Source of the DNA: Bacteroidales bacterium
Lineage (GTDB): Bacteria > Bacteroidota > Bacteroidia > Bacteroidales > VadinHA17
Reading direction: 5' to 3'
Length of the DNA stretch: 64,000 nt
Assembly: GCA_016709865.1 (NCBI GenBank)
Contig: JADJLX010000002.1
Location: 434,001 to 498,000, forward strand
Position 1 is the stretch's first letter. The number at the start of each line of letters is the position of its first letter. Below the pieces are notes generated by a model. The model was not told the DNA's origin and searched no databases. It saw nothing but the letters and a program-made list of their open reading frames with translations. Made by a program: the position numbers and the translations under genes. Positions 9,280-18,764 of the stretch are shown piece by piece.

Positions 9280-12200
9280 TTAAAATGCTATTTTAATTCC
9301 GCCCCTTAATGTAGTCATCTGGGGATAAAAGCCCTGTTGGAAGTTTGTAGCTTCAGGGTCGCCTTCTATCAGTGGAGTAATTGTTAATAGGTTACTTCCG
9401 CTGACATAAACAAGCAGATTTGATATACCCATGGTATTATTCAGCATCGCTGATTTAATGTTATAACCCAGATAGACATCCTTGAGCCTCAGGTAAGATG
9501 CGTTTCTGAAGTATCTGTCTTTGATAATAGTCTGATAACCCCTGTCGGCTTCTCCGCCTCCCCAAACAAGGTTATCCTGGCTTGAGGTACCGCTGAAGTG
9601 CATAGTAGCATGAGTTGCATCCTGGTTAGTTGGCGTCCAGAAATCAAGTGCTGATTTATGAACCCTCCAGTCACCTTTAATAAACTCTATTTCAAATGCC
9701 TGGTTATACTGAACATATTTTCCCTGGTTACCTGAGAAAAGCATATTGAAGGTTAAATTTTTCCAGTTAAACCCACCTGACAATGCGTAGGTGATTGGAG
9801 GATATGTCAGTCCCGGTATAGCATGCTTATCAATTGTATTGATTGTTCCGTCAGCATTATAGTCCAGGTACTTATAGTCTCCCAGGTATTGTTTGGTATA
9901 ATCAATCGGAGTTGGATTATTATGAATATCATCGATTGAGGTATAGTATCCTGTACCTGTAAGTTCCACCCCATTAATTTCAAGACCCTCAAGGCCACCT
10001 TCAGCCCAAAGCATCTCGGTAAGAGGCTTCCCTGCAAGTTTCATATGATCTGGAAAAGCGGCAGGGTCATCCTTAAAGATAACTCTGTTCTCGTTCCATC
10101 CGAAAATACCTCTGACAAAATACTCGAAATTAGGAGAAGGACTTTTTCTGAATTCAACTTCTGCTTCTATACCATGCTTTTTAACTTTACCAAGGTTAAT
10201 CTCCTTGAAGGTTTGTCCAATAAGCATTGTGGTACTTTTAGGAGTAAGAAGCATCTGGTCGCGGTATTCATTGAATCCGTCAACAGTAATGGTGATCATG
10301 TTCTTGAAGAGCCCGATCTCAATACCCAGGTCTCTCTTATGAGATCTTTCCCATGTAGCCTTGGTGTTAGCCATCATGTCCTCGCGGATATAACCACCGT
10401 TGTCCTTAAAGAACGCACTGTTATAAAGCCAGCGGCTCTTTGCATAGTCACTTCCTACCATACCGTCGGAATACCTTACTTTAAGTCTGTTCATCCATGG
10501 TACAGCATTTTTAAAGAACTGTTCTTCAGAGATTACCCATCCAAGAGCAGCTGAGGGGAAGAAACCAAATCTTTTTTCCGGGGCAAATCTTTCAGACCCG
10601 GTATATCCTACGTTAACTTCGAATAAATATTTGCGGCTATAATCATAAGTTGCTCTTCCGACAAGACCCTCATTATAATAAGGAAAATCCACTTCAGAGT
10701 TTTTCTGCTGACGGTTGAAGAGTCCCAGTGCACTCACATTGTGCTTTCCAAAGGCCCTGTCATAATTAACTGACATCTCATAATAGAGGTCGGAATAATA
10801 ACCACCCTGAAGTCCGGATGTATTTACATCGAGAGGAGGCATTGTCCATACTTCATTACCTTCAGCAGGGTTAAATCTGAACCATGGGTTCTGATCAACC
10901 TTACCATCTGGCAGTGGAGCTGCTACTGAACCTGCTCCTGTATCATTATTCTTAACATCAACACCTATCCTGTCAAAGTACAGAATATATCTGGGGAAAG
11001 TCTGCGAAGCCTGAACCTGCCTGTTGCGGTAATAGCTGCTGAGAGATACTTTTCCGTTTACTGATAGTCCTTTTGTTATAAAATCAAGGTTCTGTTTCAG
11101 AATAAGGTCGGTAAAGAGTGTTGAACCAAGCTCCTTATTGAACTGCCCAGAATTCAAAGTGTGATAAGGGTTGTTTGTATATTCACCAGCAGGGTGTGCG
11201 AACCTGTCACCTGTTGCATCGGGATAATCAGTATCCGGAACCATTTCAAGGACCCATGCAGGATAATATGCAGGAGCTCTGGTACCTGATGTTGAATAGA
11301 GGTCTCTCCATCCGCTGCTGTTAGGGTTGTTTTTTGTATTGAGTACACCACCAACATTCAAAGTTAAGATTGTTGATTTTGTAAGATCAAAATCGAGGTT
11401 GATCCTGTAGTTGAATTTATGGTTATAATACCTCATGTCATATGCCCCATCATGGGTTCCCTTAAAGAAGTCGCCGGTATACTGGTAACCAAATGACAGG
11501 AAGTACTTCGCAAAGTCAGTACCACCGGTGATATTAAGGTTTGCACTGCTAACAGGAGCGAATGGTTTTGTTGTTTCTTCGAACCAGTTCACATTCGGAT
11601 AGCGAAGAGCATTCAAAGGAGTAGAAGGATTCTTATACTCATTCAATGCTGTTTGAGGTATAAGGCCGGTAAATGTACCGTTGTTCATAAGTGCAATATT
11701 ATACATCGACATTGTTGTATAGGAGTCGATATTATCTGGTATTCTGGTGGCAATCTGTATACCATAGCTGCCTGTAAAATCCATTTTAGGTTTACCGAGC
11801 AAACCACGTTTGGTTGTTACAACAATAACACCGTTTGCACCTTTTGCACCGAATACTGCAGTTGCAGAAGCATCTTTAAGTACAGAGATTGCTTCAATTT
11901 CGTTTGGGTCGATATTTGTGAAATCGCGTTCCACACCATCAACCAGAACAAGAGGAGCACTACCGTTCCAGCTTGAAAGACCGCGGACAAACAAGTTTGC
12001 ATTGTCAGATCCGGGTTCTGCATCCTGCTGTATTGTTAATACACCTGAAAGTTTACCTGCGATAGCGTTAGTGACTGATACCTCACCTGCCTGCATCAGG
12101 GCTTTGCTGTTTACCTGTGTTATGGCACCAACAACAGATTCTTTTTTCTGTGTTCCATATCCGATAACAACAACTTCCTGAATCTGTGTCAATTCAAGTG

Positions 12201-12576
12201 CAAGTGCGATATTGACAGGAGTTCCTGCTGTTACCGCGACATCCTGGGATGCATAGCCGATGAAAGAAATCAGGAGGTTTACCTGCATGTTTGATACAGG
12301 AATTGAAAATTTACCATTAATATCGGTTAGAGCACCTACAGTGGTTCCTTTCACAACAACGGACACCCCAATAAGAGCTTCACCGGTAGCAGCATCTGTC
12401 ACCGTACCTGTTACGGTCGCCTGCTGCATATCGCCCAGATTGCCCGGATTAGCCGTGACCACCTGAGTAAATGCTATAGAGCAAAACAGAAACATGATAC
12501 ACAATTTTGACATGATCGATGGCTTAAGCCAGCGATACCTGACAAATTGCAACCGTTTTTCAGTAATTTTTTTCAT
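9280..12576 (-). CDS. SusC/RagA family TonB-dependent transporter
   Basis: 1098 residues. After an extended N-terminus and hydrophobic signal (MSKLCIMFLFCSIAFTQVVT) it has the canonical N-domain (TVTGTVTDAATGEALIGVSV), the conserved VVVIGYGTQKKESVVGAITQ box, a plug with LVLVDGVERDFTNIDPNEIE and SVLKDASATAVFGAKGANG, and a barrel ending GGIKIAF. It imports oligosaccharides at the outer membrane together with the SusD at 7397. It is the first gene of the minus-strand PUL transcript. The 806-bp upstream region carries two copies of a possible operator. A later in-frame ATG (M22) precedes the hydrophobic part and is an alternative start. Confidence 0.93.
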   Translation of the reverse strand: MKKITEKRLQFVRYRWLKPSIMSKLCIMFLFCSIAFTQVVTANPGNLGDMQQATVTGTVTDAATGEALIGVSVVVKGTTVGALTDINGKFSIPVSNMQVNLLISFIGYASQDVAVTAGTPVNIALALELTQIQEVVVIGYGTQKKESVVGAITQVNSKALMQAGEVSVTNAIAGKLSGVLTIQQDAEPGSDNANLFVRGLSSWNGSAPLVLVDGVERDFTNIDPNEIEAISVLKDASATAVFGAKGANGVIVVTTKRGLLGKPKMDFTGSYGIQIATRIPDNIDSYTTMSMYNIALMNNGTFTGLIPQTALNEYKNPSTPLNALRYPNVNWFEETTKPFAPVSSANLNITGGTDFAKYFLSFGYQYTGDFFKGTHDGAYDMRYYNHKFNYRINLDFDLTKSTILTLNVGGVLNTKNNPNSSGWRDLYSTSGTRAPAYYPAWVLEMVPDTDYPDATGDRFAHPAGEYTNNPYHTLNSGQFNKELGSTLFTDLILKQNLDFITKGLSVNGKVSLSSYYRNRQVQASQTFPRYILYFDRIGVDVKNNDTGAGSVAAPLPDGKVDQNPWFRFNPAEGNEVWTMPPLDVNTSGLQGGYYSDLYYEMSVNYDRAFGKHNVSALGLFNRQQKNSEVDFPYYNEGLVGRATYDYSRKYLFEVNVGYTGSERFAPEKRFGFFPSAALGWVISEEQFFKNAVPWMNRLKVRYSDGMVGSDYAKSRWLYNSAFFKDNGGYIREDMMANTKATWERSHKRDLGIEIGLFKNMITITVDGFNEYRDQMLLTPKSTTMLIGQTFKEINLGKVKKHGIEAEVEFRKSPSPNFEYFVRGIFGWNENRVIFKDDPAAFPDHMKLAGKPLTEMLWAEGGLEGLEINGVELTGTGYYTSIDDIHNNPTPIDYTKQYLGDYKYLDYNADGTINTIDKHAIPGLTYPPITYALSGGFNWKNLTFNMLFSGNQGKYVQYNQAFEIEFIKGDWRVHKSALDFWTPTNQDATHATMHFSGTSSQDNLVWGGGEADRGYQTIIKDRYFRNASYLRLKDVYLGYNIKSAMLNNTMGISNLLVYVSGSNLLTITPLIEGDPEATNFQQGFYPQMTTLRGGIKIAF

Positions 12577-12626
12577 GCATTTTAAATAATTTGAGTATTA
12601 ATAATTTGAGCCAATTAAATGGTGGA

Positions 12627-12643
12627 TTCGTGTAGGTTAACGG
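12627..12643. promoter_or_regulatory. Candidate operator, copy 1
   Basis: TTCGTGTAGGTTAACGG occurs here and again, identical over 17 bp, at 12739-12755. This copy lies 51 bp before the susC start. The core GTGTAxGTTAAC is a near-palindrome, as expected for a LacI/GalR-type dimer site. A close variant lies upstream of the PmoA-like gene. No regulator gene is in the window, so the binder is inference. Confidence 0.4.
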
Positions 12644-12738
12644 ATTAAGACACTATCCGGGTTTTCTTTGATTTGATCTGTTTTTCATAGTAGTAGGTTG
12701 GTTAGTTTATAGGGTATAAAGGATTAATTACCAAAACT

Positions 12739-12755
12739 TTCGTGTAGGTTAACGG
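12739..12755. promoter_or_regulatory. Candidate operator, copy 2
   Basis: Second exact copy of the 17-bp TTCGTGTAGGTTAACGG motif, 112 bp from the first (about 10.7 helical turns) and 163 bp before susC. Paired spaced sites would fit DNA looping by a tetrameric LacI-type repressor, which is speculative. Confidence 0.4.
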
Positions 12756-13074
12756 GGTTTTTGCACAAAGAGATTTTCTGGATCAATCTCAATTTCATGG
12801 AAGGACGGTTAGTTAGTCAACAAACAAAAAAATCAAAAATCATTCTCAAACAACCAATTGATGGACATTTGGTACTGATCAGGGTTACTCAAAAAGCTGG
12901 GTGTTTTGTAACTTAAAATACCAGGTTAGGAGTATTTATGAAGGTCAGGTTACATAATTCCCGGAAGCAATATTAGAAAATAAATTAATCCTTAACAAAT
13001 TTTAACAAAATATTATTTCTTTTTTTTTTGAACCGGAGGATTTTGGTGTTTGTATATATAATAAGGTATGGAAA

Positions 13075-13298
13075 ACTCTCTGCCCTTCGGGCATCTCCCC
13101 GGAGAGGTTTGACTATTATTGCCAAACCCCTCTGCCCTTCGGGCATCTCCCCTGGGAGGGGAGAAAATTCCTGCAATTAAGAGAATTCCTCATAAGTGCA
13201 GAAATTCCTCCCCCCGCCGGGGGGAGTGGCCGAAGGCCGAGGGGGTCAACGAATGATGCAGGATTCCCGGGGGGAGTGGCCGAAGGCCGAGGGGGTGT
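13075..13298. repeat. GC-rich tandem and inverted intergenic repeats
   Basis: Two copies of CTCTGCCCTTCGGGCATCTC (about 13078 and 13131) contain the small hairpin GCCCTTCGGGC. They are followed by two copies of GGGGGGAGTGGCCGAAGGCC (about 13215 and 13270), each with the hairpin GGCCGAAGGCC and the tail GAGGGGGT. The two families are partly complementary (CCCC...GGGG), so the block can fold on itself. No coding capacity is seen. Confidence 0.65.
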
Positions 13299-13382
13299 AG
13301 GTATGATGCAGTATCCGATAAATTTTGACTTCTTCCTCCAATATCATATATTTATACCTTAATCAACCTAACCAACCTGATT

Positions 13383-14376
13383 ATGAAAAAAGTTACTCTA
13401 TTCACGGTCATATTTGTTCTTTTAGCCGTTGTCGTTAACGGACAGAAAGTTCCAACAGGTAATCCTGCCGACTTCAAAGTAAAGACTTGTCTGCACTCGG
13501 TGAGTTATATGGGCATTTGGCGCGGACAGGCAACTCTTACAGTTGATGAGTTCCTGGTAAAAGCAAAACAACTTGGATTCGACGGTGTTATGCTGGCTGC
13601 AAAAAAACCGCATGTCTCTCTGATTGATTATGACGATGCAGCCCGCCAGAAACTGAAAGCAAGAATTAAAGAACTGGGACTGGAACTGGTCTGTCTTGCC
13701 GGATATTGTGACTTCACCGCCGGAGTAGATAAAGCCGGGATCCCGAATACCGAGATTCAGGCAATATATATTGGTGAACTGGCACGAATGGCCCGCGACC
13801 TCGGTACTAATATGGTCAGAGTCTATACCGGATACGAAAGGCCGGATGTTCCATATGACAAACAGTATTCCCTTGTTGTAGACGGACTTAAAATGGCAGG
13901 AAAAATTGCCGCTTCCTATGGAATAACACTCGCAATCCAGAACCATCACGATATAGCTCTCCACCACGAGGCAATGAAATGGCTGCTCGATGAGATCAAT
14001 CTTCCAAATGTTAAAAGCTGCTTTCGATTGCTGGTCCCCTACCCTTGAAGGCCTTAGCCCGGAAGAAATAAAGCAGGCAGTAAGGACCATGAAACCATAT
14101 ATTGTGCATACTACTACAGCTGATTATAAAGAGCTTCCCCGTTTCAGATATGATCTGAATCAGACTAATTATACAAAAATGGAATCTCAGATGAGAGCTG
14201 TCCCAATTGGTCAGGGCTTTCTCGACTATAAATCGTTTATCAATACACTCAAAGAAATAGGCTATCAGGGCTATATAACCTACGAAATGTGCGAGGTGCT
14301 TGAAGGCGGGGGATCTGTTGAAAACCTTGATAAGGCGGCAAAGGTATTTCTGGAGTATGTGAAGCAGTTTAGGTAG
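13383..14376 (+). pseudogene. Sugar phosphate isomerase/epimerase-like secreted protein, frameshifted
   Basis: A signal peptide (MKKVTLFTVIFVLLAVVVNG) leads into an AP-endonuclease-2-type TIM barrel: LGFDGVMLAAKKPHV, RIKELGLELVCLAGYCDF, TNMVRVYTGYERP, LAIQNHHD. The frame breaks after NLPNVK. The expected continuation (AAFDCWSPTLEGLSPEEI, then VPIGQGFLDYKSFINTLKEIGYQGYITYE) is in the +1 frame and runs to 14376. One extra A in the A4 run at 14013-14016 explains it. Piece one by itself ends at 14048; piece two opens at 13990. Both halves look well conserved, so the shift is either recent or a sequence error. It is the first gene of the plus-strand PUL half; substrate unknown. Confidence 0.7.
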
Positions 14377-14386
14377 GACTATAGAT

Positions 14387-14410
14387 TTCCCCTCCTTTTG
14401 AAGGAGGGGT
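14387..14410. repeat. CCCCTCC/GGAGGGG hairpin repeat
   Basis: CCCCTCCTT and AAGGAGGGG flank a 3-base TTG spacer, 10 bp after the isomerase-like stop. It belongs to the same GC-rich type as those at 1271, 24522, 25136 and 32593. The rest of the 209-bp gap before the GH95 gene shows nothing recognisable. Confidence 0.55.
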
Positions 14411-14585
14411 GGCCGGGACGACTAATTATCAGACCTTTACATAGTTCATTTCGGCCAAGGTGGTTGATTTTATTAGACTCTTATAGAATACAAAGATAAT
14501 GAATGACAGGAATTAATTCTTTTCCACCCTGGCGGTAAATTAACTTTGCATAAAAAAACAGATAATTGAGCCACCCTCCTTAAAA

Positions 14586-17147
14586 ATGAGGGGAGAGCTA
14601 TTTAACCGAATCCTTGTCCTGACAATCGGTTCACTTTTAATCATCACGTCGTGTAAAAAGAGTGCCGACGACCACAATCTGAAGCTATGGTACGACCGGC
14701 CCGCAACAATATGGGAAGAGGCTCTGCCCCTTGGAAATGGAAAAACAGGTGCGATGGTTTTTGGCGGGATCATAACAGAGAGGTTTCAGCTGAATGATCT
14801 TACACTTTGGTCAGGTTATCCTGAAAGCGGCAATAACCCCGACGGTCCGGAGATCCTTAAGAAAACTCGTGATGCTGTATTTAAAGGAGATTACGCTAAA
14901 GCTGGAGAAGAGTGGAAGAAAATTCATGGCCCCTACTCTGCCAGATACCTGCCTATGGGAGATCTTTATATCAAAATGAATCTTCAGGATACAATTGCGT
15001 CAGAATACTATCGTGACCTTAACATTCAGAAAGGAATATCCACCGTTACCTACAATAGTTCAGGAGTAAAGTTCACTCGTGAGGCATTTGTGAGTTATCC
15101 CGACAAAGCTATTGTTATTAATTTAACAGCATCAAAGAAGAAATCTCTCTCATTCGATGTCTCACTTAAAAGCAAATTGAGATATACGGTTGAATCATCT
15201 TCTGATAACTCCCTTACATTAACAGGCAAGGCACCTTATCATGTCGCTCATCGTAACGATGAACCTGTTCAGGTAGGATATAATGAGAATGACGGGGAGG
15301 GCATGAACTTCGAAATCAAACTTCGGTTAAAAAATTCAGGCGGCACAACAGAAGTTATTGATAATAAGATTATTGTAACAAATGCCGATAAAGTCACACT
15401 ATATGTTGTTACTGCGACCAGTTATAACGGATTCGATAAATCACCGGGACTGGAAGGTAAAGATCCGTCTGTTGAAGCCAATTCTTTACTTGAGGCTGTA
15501 TCAAAAAAACAATATGAAGATGTAAAAAGTGCACATCTGGCAGACTTCAGGAATCTGTTTGACAGAGTATCTATTAACATTGGTATCGAAAAAGAAGCTG
15601 TAATGCTTCCTACCGACGACAGGCTTCTCCGGTTCAACTCGAGTAAAAGTGATAATCAGCTTCAGGCATTATATTATCAGTTCGGCAGGTATCTTTTAAT
15701 ATCTTCTTCACGCGATCAGTCAATTCCTGCCAACCTGCAGGGTTTATGGAATGATCTGGTCCAACCTCCGTGGGGAAGCAATTACACAACAAATATTAAT
15801 ACCGAGATGAACTACTGGCTGGCTGAAAATACTAACCTTTCAGAATGCCATACACCGCTAATCAATTTTATAGCCAGCCTTGCAGCCAATGGAACTAAAA
15901 CTGCAAAAACCAATTTCGCCATAGATGGCTGGTGTGTGTTTCACAATTCTGATATATGGGCAAAAACCAGTCCGGCCGGAGGCGGAAACTGGGATCCCAG
16001 AGGGGCACCACGATGGTCGTGCTGGCCAATGGGAGGAGCCTGGTTCAGTCAGCATTTGTTTCGCCATTACGAATATACCGGTGATGAAAAGTTTCTTAGA
16101 GAAACTGCCTGGCCACTGATGAAAGGAGCAGCAGATTTTCTTCTTGGCTGGCTGGTTGAAAGCCCTGATGGTTTTCTTGTAACAAATCCATCTTCTTCTC
16201 CTGAAAATACTTTCACAATAGATGGAAAAACGCTGGAGGTTAGCATGGCTTCAACTATGGACATGGCAATAACCAGAGATCTGTTTACAAATTGTATCCG
16301 CACTCTTGAAATCCTGAATATTGAACCTGAATATAAATCAAGACTCTCAGATGCTTTGAGCAGACTTTACCCTTATCATATCGGACAATACGGTCAGCTA
16401 CAGGAATGGTTTCTCGATCTCGACAATCCGGAAGATAAACACAGGCACCTCTCCCACCTCTTTGGCCTCTTCCCGGGAACACAGATTAGTCCGTTCCGGA
16501 CCCCTGATCTGGCAGCCGCGGCAAAACAATCAATGATACATCGAGGAGATGTCAGTACAGGATGGTCGATGGCATGGAAGATAAACTGGTGGGCAAGACT
16601 TGAAGACGGGGATCATGCACTCAAAATACTAAAAGAGGGACTTACATATATAGGACCAAAAAATCCCTCCTATAAAGGCGGGGGAACATATCCGAACCTT
16701 TTTGACGGCTGCCCTCCGTTCCAGATAGACGGGAACTTCGGAGGTACTGCCGGGATTACAGAAATGCTCCTACAATGTTATGACGGATATATAAGTCTTC
16801 TGCCGGCTCTCCCTTCAGAATGGCCCGATGGAAATGTAAGCGGCCTTAAAGCAAAAGGAGTATTCACGGTTAATATGGAATGGAAAAACAATTCACTTTC
16901 AAAAGCAATAATCCTTTCTGAACTCGGTGGCAACTGCAGGGTAAGAACAAATGTTCCTGTAAAGGTGGCTGAAGTAAGTTCTTCAAAAGGAACCGGCAAT
17001 AATCCTAATAGCTTTTATACACTGAACTCTGCTCCTGAGATTATTAAAAACAATAAAATTCCATTGCAGGAATTAACTGTTAAGGAGGGATTTATTATAG
17101 ATTTCATGACCGAAAAGGGAAAAACATACACTATTATTAAGGAATAG
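14586..17147 (+). CDS. GH95 alpha-L-fucosidase, lipoprotein
   Basis: 853 residues, close to the family's usual length. A lipoprotein signal (LIITSCKKS, cysteine 23) suggests cell-surface or periplasmic anchoring. The start of the GH95 N-domain is clear ([27 protein letters not shown]). In the (alpha/alpha)6 barrel [13 protein letters not shown] near residue 400 carries the asparagines that help activate water, [15 protein letters not shown] lies near 617, and [15 protein letters not shown] near 713. Known members are inverting enzymes releasing alpha-1,2-linked L-fucose (some act on L-galactose). It is followed 26 bp later by a GH29 fucosidase, so the pair probably defucosylates the PUL substrate. 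Confidence 0.92.
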   Translation: MRGELFNRILVLTIGSLLIITSCKKSADDHNLKLWYDRPATIWEEALPLGNGKTGAMVFGGIITERFQLNDLTLWSGYPESGNNPDGPEILKKTRDAVFKGDYAKAGEEWKKIHGPYSARYLPMGDLYIKMNLQDTIASEYYRDLNIQKGISTVTYNSSGVKFTREAFVSYPDKAIVINLTASKKKSLSFDVSLKSKLRYTVESSSDNSLTLTGKAPYHVAHRNDEPVQVGYNENDGEGMNFEIKLRLKNSGGTTEVIDNKIIVTNADKVTLYVVTATSYNGFDKSPGLEGKDPSVEANSLLEAVSKKQYEDVKSAHLADFRNLFDRVSINIGIEKEAVMLPTDDRLLRFNSSKSDNQLQALYYQFGRYLLISSSRDQSIPANLQGLWNDLVQPPWGSNYTTNINTEMNYWLAENTNLSECHTPLINFIASLAANGTKTAKTNFAIDGWCVFHNSDIWAKTSPAGGGNWDPRGAPRWSCWPMGGAWFSQHLFRHYEYTGDEKFLRETAWPLMKGAADFLLGWLVESPDGFLVTNPSSSPENTFTIDGKTLEVSMASTMDMAITRDLFTNCIRTLEILNIEPEYKSRLSDALSRLYPYHIGQYGQLQEWFLDLDNPEDKHRHLSHLFGLFPGTQISPFRTPDLAAAAKQSMIHRGDVSTGWSMAWKINWWARLEDGDHALKILKEGLTYIGPKNPSYKGGGTYPNLFDGCPPFQIDGNFGGTAGITEMLLQCYDGYISLLPALPSEWPDGNVSGLKAKGVFTVNMEWKNNSLSKAIILSELGGNCRVRTNVPVKVAEVSSSKGTGNNPNSFYTLNSAPEIIKNNKIPLQELTVKEGFIIDFMTEKGKTYTIIKE

Positions 17148-17173
17148 AACTACAAAATACTAAAAAAGGAAAT

Positions 17174-18598
17174 ATGAAAAAGATTATGATTGTACTGACA
17201 GCATTTTTGCTGGTATTTCAGAGCCTTTTAGCTCAGAAGACTACTGCTCCAAAAGTTCTGACCAACGACGAACGGATGGAATGGTGGCGCGAAGCACGAT
17301 TCGGAATGTTCATCCACTGGGGGGTCTATGCACTGCCTGCCGGCATATGGGATGGCAGACAAATTGGTGGCATTGGTGAATGGATAATGAACCGCGGAAA
17401 AATTCCGGTAGCCGATTACCAGCGCATGGCAAAGAATTTCAATCCTGTAAAATACGATCCGGATGCCTGGGTCAGAATGGCAAAAGATGCAGGAATGAAA
17501 TATATTGTAATTACATCAAAGCACCACGACGGATTTGCCTTGTTTGAAACAAAAGCAAGCAAATGGAATGTTGTGGATGCAACAGTATACGGCAAAGACC
17601 TTCTGAAACCCCTTGCAGAAGCCTGTAAAAAATATGGCATAAAACTGGGCTTCTATTATTCTCAGGCACAGGACTGGAATAATCCCGGCGGATCAGCTGC
17701 CCGCAGACCAATGAAAGAGGGCTGGGCAAATCCCGATTCAGTAATAATCGATGCTTACACAAAAGAGCATAAAGGTCACTGGGATCCGGCTCAGGAAAAG
17801 AAAACATTCGATCAGTATATTGACGATGTAGCCGTTCCGCAGGTTAAGGAACTTCTTACAAACTATGGTGAGGTTGCAGTTCTATGGTGGGATACACCAA
17901 CAAATATGACTGATGATGCAGCAACGAAACTTCAGGCCCAGCTTGCCATTCAGCCGAATATTATAACCAACGACAGGTTAAAAAGACCCAATTTCCAGGG
18001 CGATCACAAAACACCTGAACAGAGAATTCCCAACCTGAAGGATCTCGACGGAACAGACTGGGAGACCTGCATGACAATGAACGGAACATGGGGATATAAG
18101 AGCTACGACCACAATTATAAAACTCCGGAGACTCTAATCCGCAACTTGCTGGATATTGCCTCGAAAGGCGGTAACTTCCTGCTTAATGTCGGTCCTACCG
18201 ATCTTGGAGAGTTTCCTCAGGAGAGTATTGACATACTTTCTAAAATGGGAGCATGGATGAAAGTTAACGGAGAAGCTGTATATGGAACCAAAGCAAGTCC
18301 CTGGGGCTTGTTCGACTGGGGTCGTTGCACTAAGAAAGAGTCAAAAAATGGGACGACTCTCTATTTCTCAGTTTTTAACTGGCCTGTTGACGGTAAACTT
18401 ACAATTGCCGGTATCTCAAATAAAGTTGCCTCAGCAGCGCTTCTGGCTAATGGTGTAAAGGTTAATGCCATTACTTCAAAGGATGGAGTTTTGACACTTA
18501 CTCTTCCAAAGTCTGCGCCGGATCCGATAGCTTCAGTAATAAAAGTTGAAGTGAAAGGAACAGTTGTTGGAAAAACAGCAGCAGAACTTTATAAATAG
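17174..18598 (+). CDS. GH29 alpha-L-fucosidase
   Basis: 474 residues with a signal peptide (ending LLAQ) and a complete GH29 TIM barrel: EWWREARFGMFIHWGVYALPAG near residue 35-55, YIVITSKHHDGFALF near 115, and VLWWDTP near 234, where the aspartate is the expected nucleophile of this retaining family. A C-terminal beta domain (about 380-474) follows. It removes terminal alpha-L-fucose; linkage preference is not readable. It sits 26 bp after the GH95 gene and is followed by a CTCTGTG-type repeat before the GH97 gene. Confidence 0.93.
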   Translation: MKKIMIVLTAFLLVFQSLLAQKTTAPKVLTNDERMEWWREARFGMFIHWGVYALPAGIWDGRQIGGIGEWIMNRGKIPVADYQRMAKNFNPVKYDPDAWVRMAKDAGMKYIVITSKHHDGFALFETKASKWNVVDATVYGKDLLKPLAEACKKYGIKLGFYYSQAQDWNNPGGSAARRPMKEGWANPDSVIIDAYTKEHKGHWDPAQEKKTFDQYIDDVAVPQVKELLTNYGEVAVLWWDTPTNMTDDAATKLQAQLAIQPNIITNDRLKRPNFQGDHKTPEQRIPNLKDLDGTDWETCMTMNGTWGYKSYDHNYKTPETLIRNLLDIASKGGNFLLNVGPTDLGEFPQESIDILSKMGAWMKVNGEAVYGTKASPWGLFDWGRCTKKESKNGTTLYFSVFNWPVDGKLTIAGISNKVASAALLANGVKVNAITSKDGVLTLTLPKSAPDPIASVIKVEVKGTVVGKTAAELYK

Positions 18599-18602
18599 TA
18601 TT

Positions 18603-18702
18603 TGCTCTGTGTAACTCTGTGAAAAACTCTGTGTAGCTCTGTGTAACTTCTTTAAGAACTTACACAGAGAGACACTGAGAAGACACAGAGAGCCACAGAG
18701 GA
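18603..18702. repeat. CTCTGTGTAAC/CACAGAG repeat, copy 1
   Basis: Four CTCTGTG units in the left half face a right half made of CACAGAG, ACACTGAGAAGACACAGAG and CCACAGAG. The centre TTCTTTAAGAA joins the halves, so the transcript can fold into one long hairpin. It lies between GH29 and GH97 and begins 4 bp after the GH29 stop. Confidence 0.75.
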
Positions 18703-18764
18703 AAATGAATAAGAAACTTATAGCCAGTATTTTACATAGATTAAGGATGAAAAATGAATTAATC

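Larger units (their letters stand above)
12577..13382. other. Divergent intergenic region between the two PUL halves (806 bp)
   Basis: No convincing gene is seen on either strand. The half next to susC holds two exact copies of a 17-bp motif and several GGTTA-type words. The half next to the isomerase-like gene holds GC-rich repeats (13075-13298). Promoters for both divergent transcripts should lie here, but I did not find a clear TAnnTTTG element at a convincing position. Confidence 0.6.

Noticed and set aside
10045..10554. 169-residue plus-strand frame inside susC
   Set aside because: It is antisense to a well-conserved SusC barrel and has no recognisable domain, signal or codon pattern of its own.
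14010..14020. Programmed ribosomal frameshift in the isomerase-like gene
   Set aside because: The A4 run is not a recognised slippery heptamer, no stimulatory structure is seen, and the protein family does not need frameshifting.
13422..14090. 222-residue minus-strand frame over the isomerase-like gene
   Set aside because: The plus strand carries recognisable barrel motifs across the same bases, in two frames joined by one indel.
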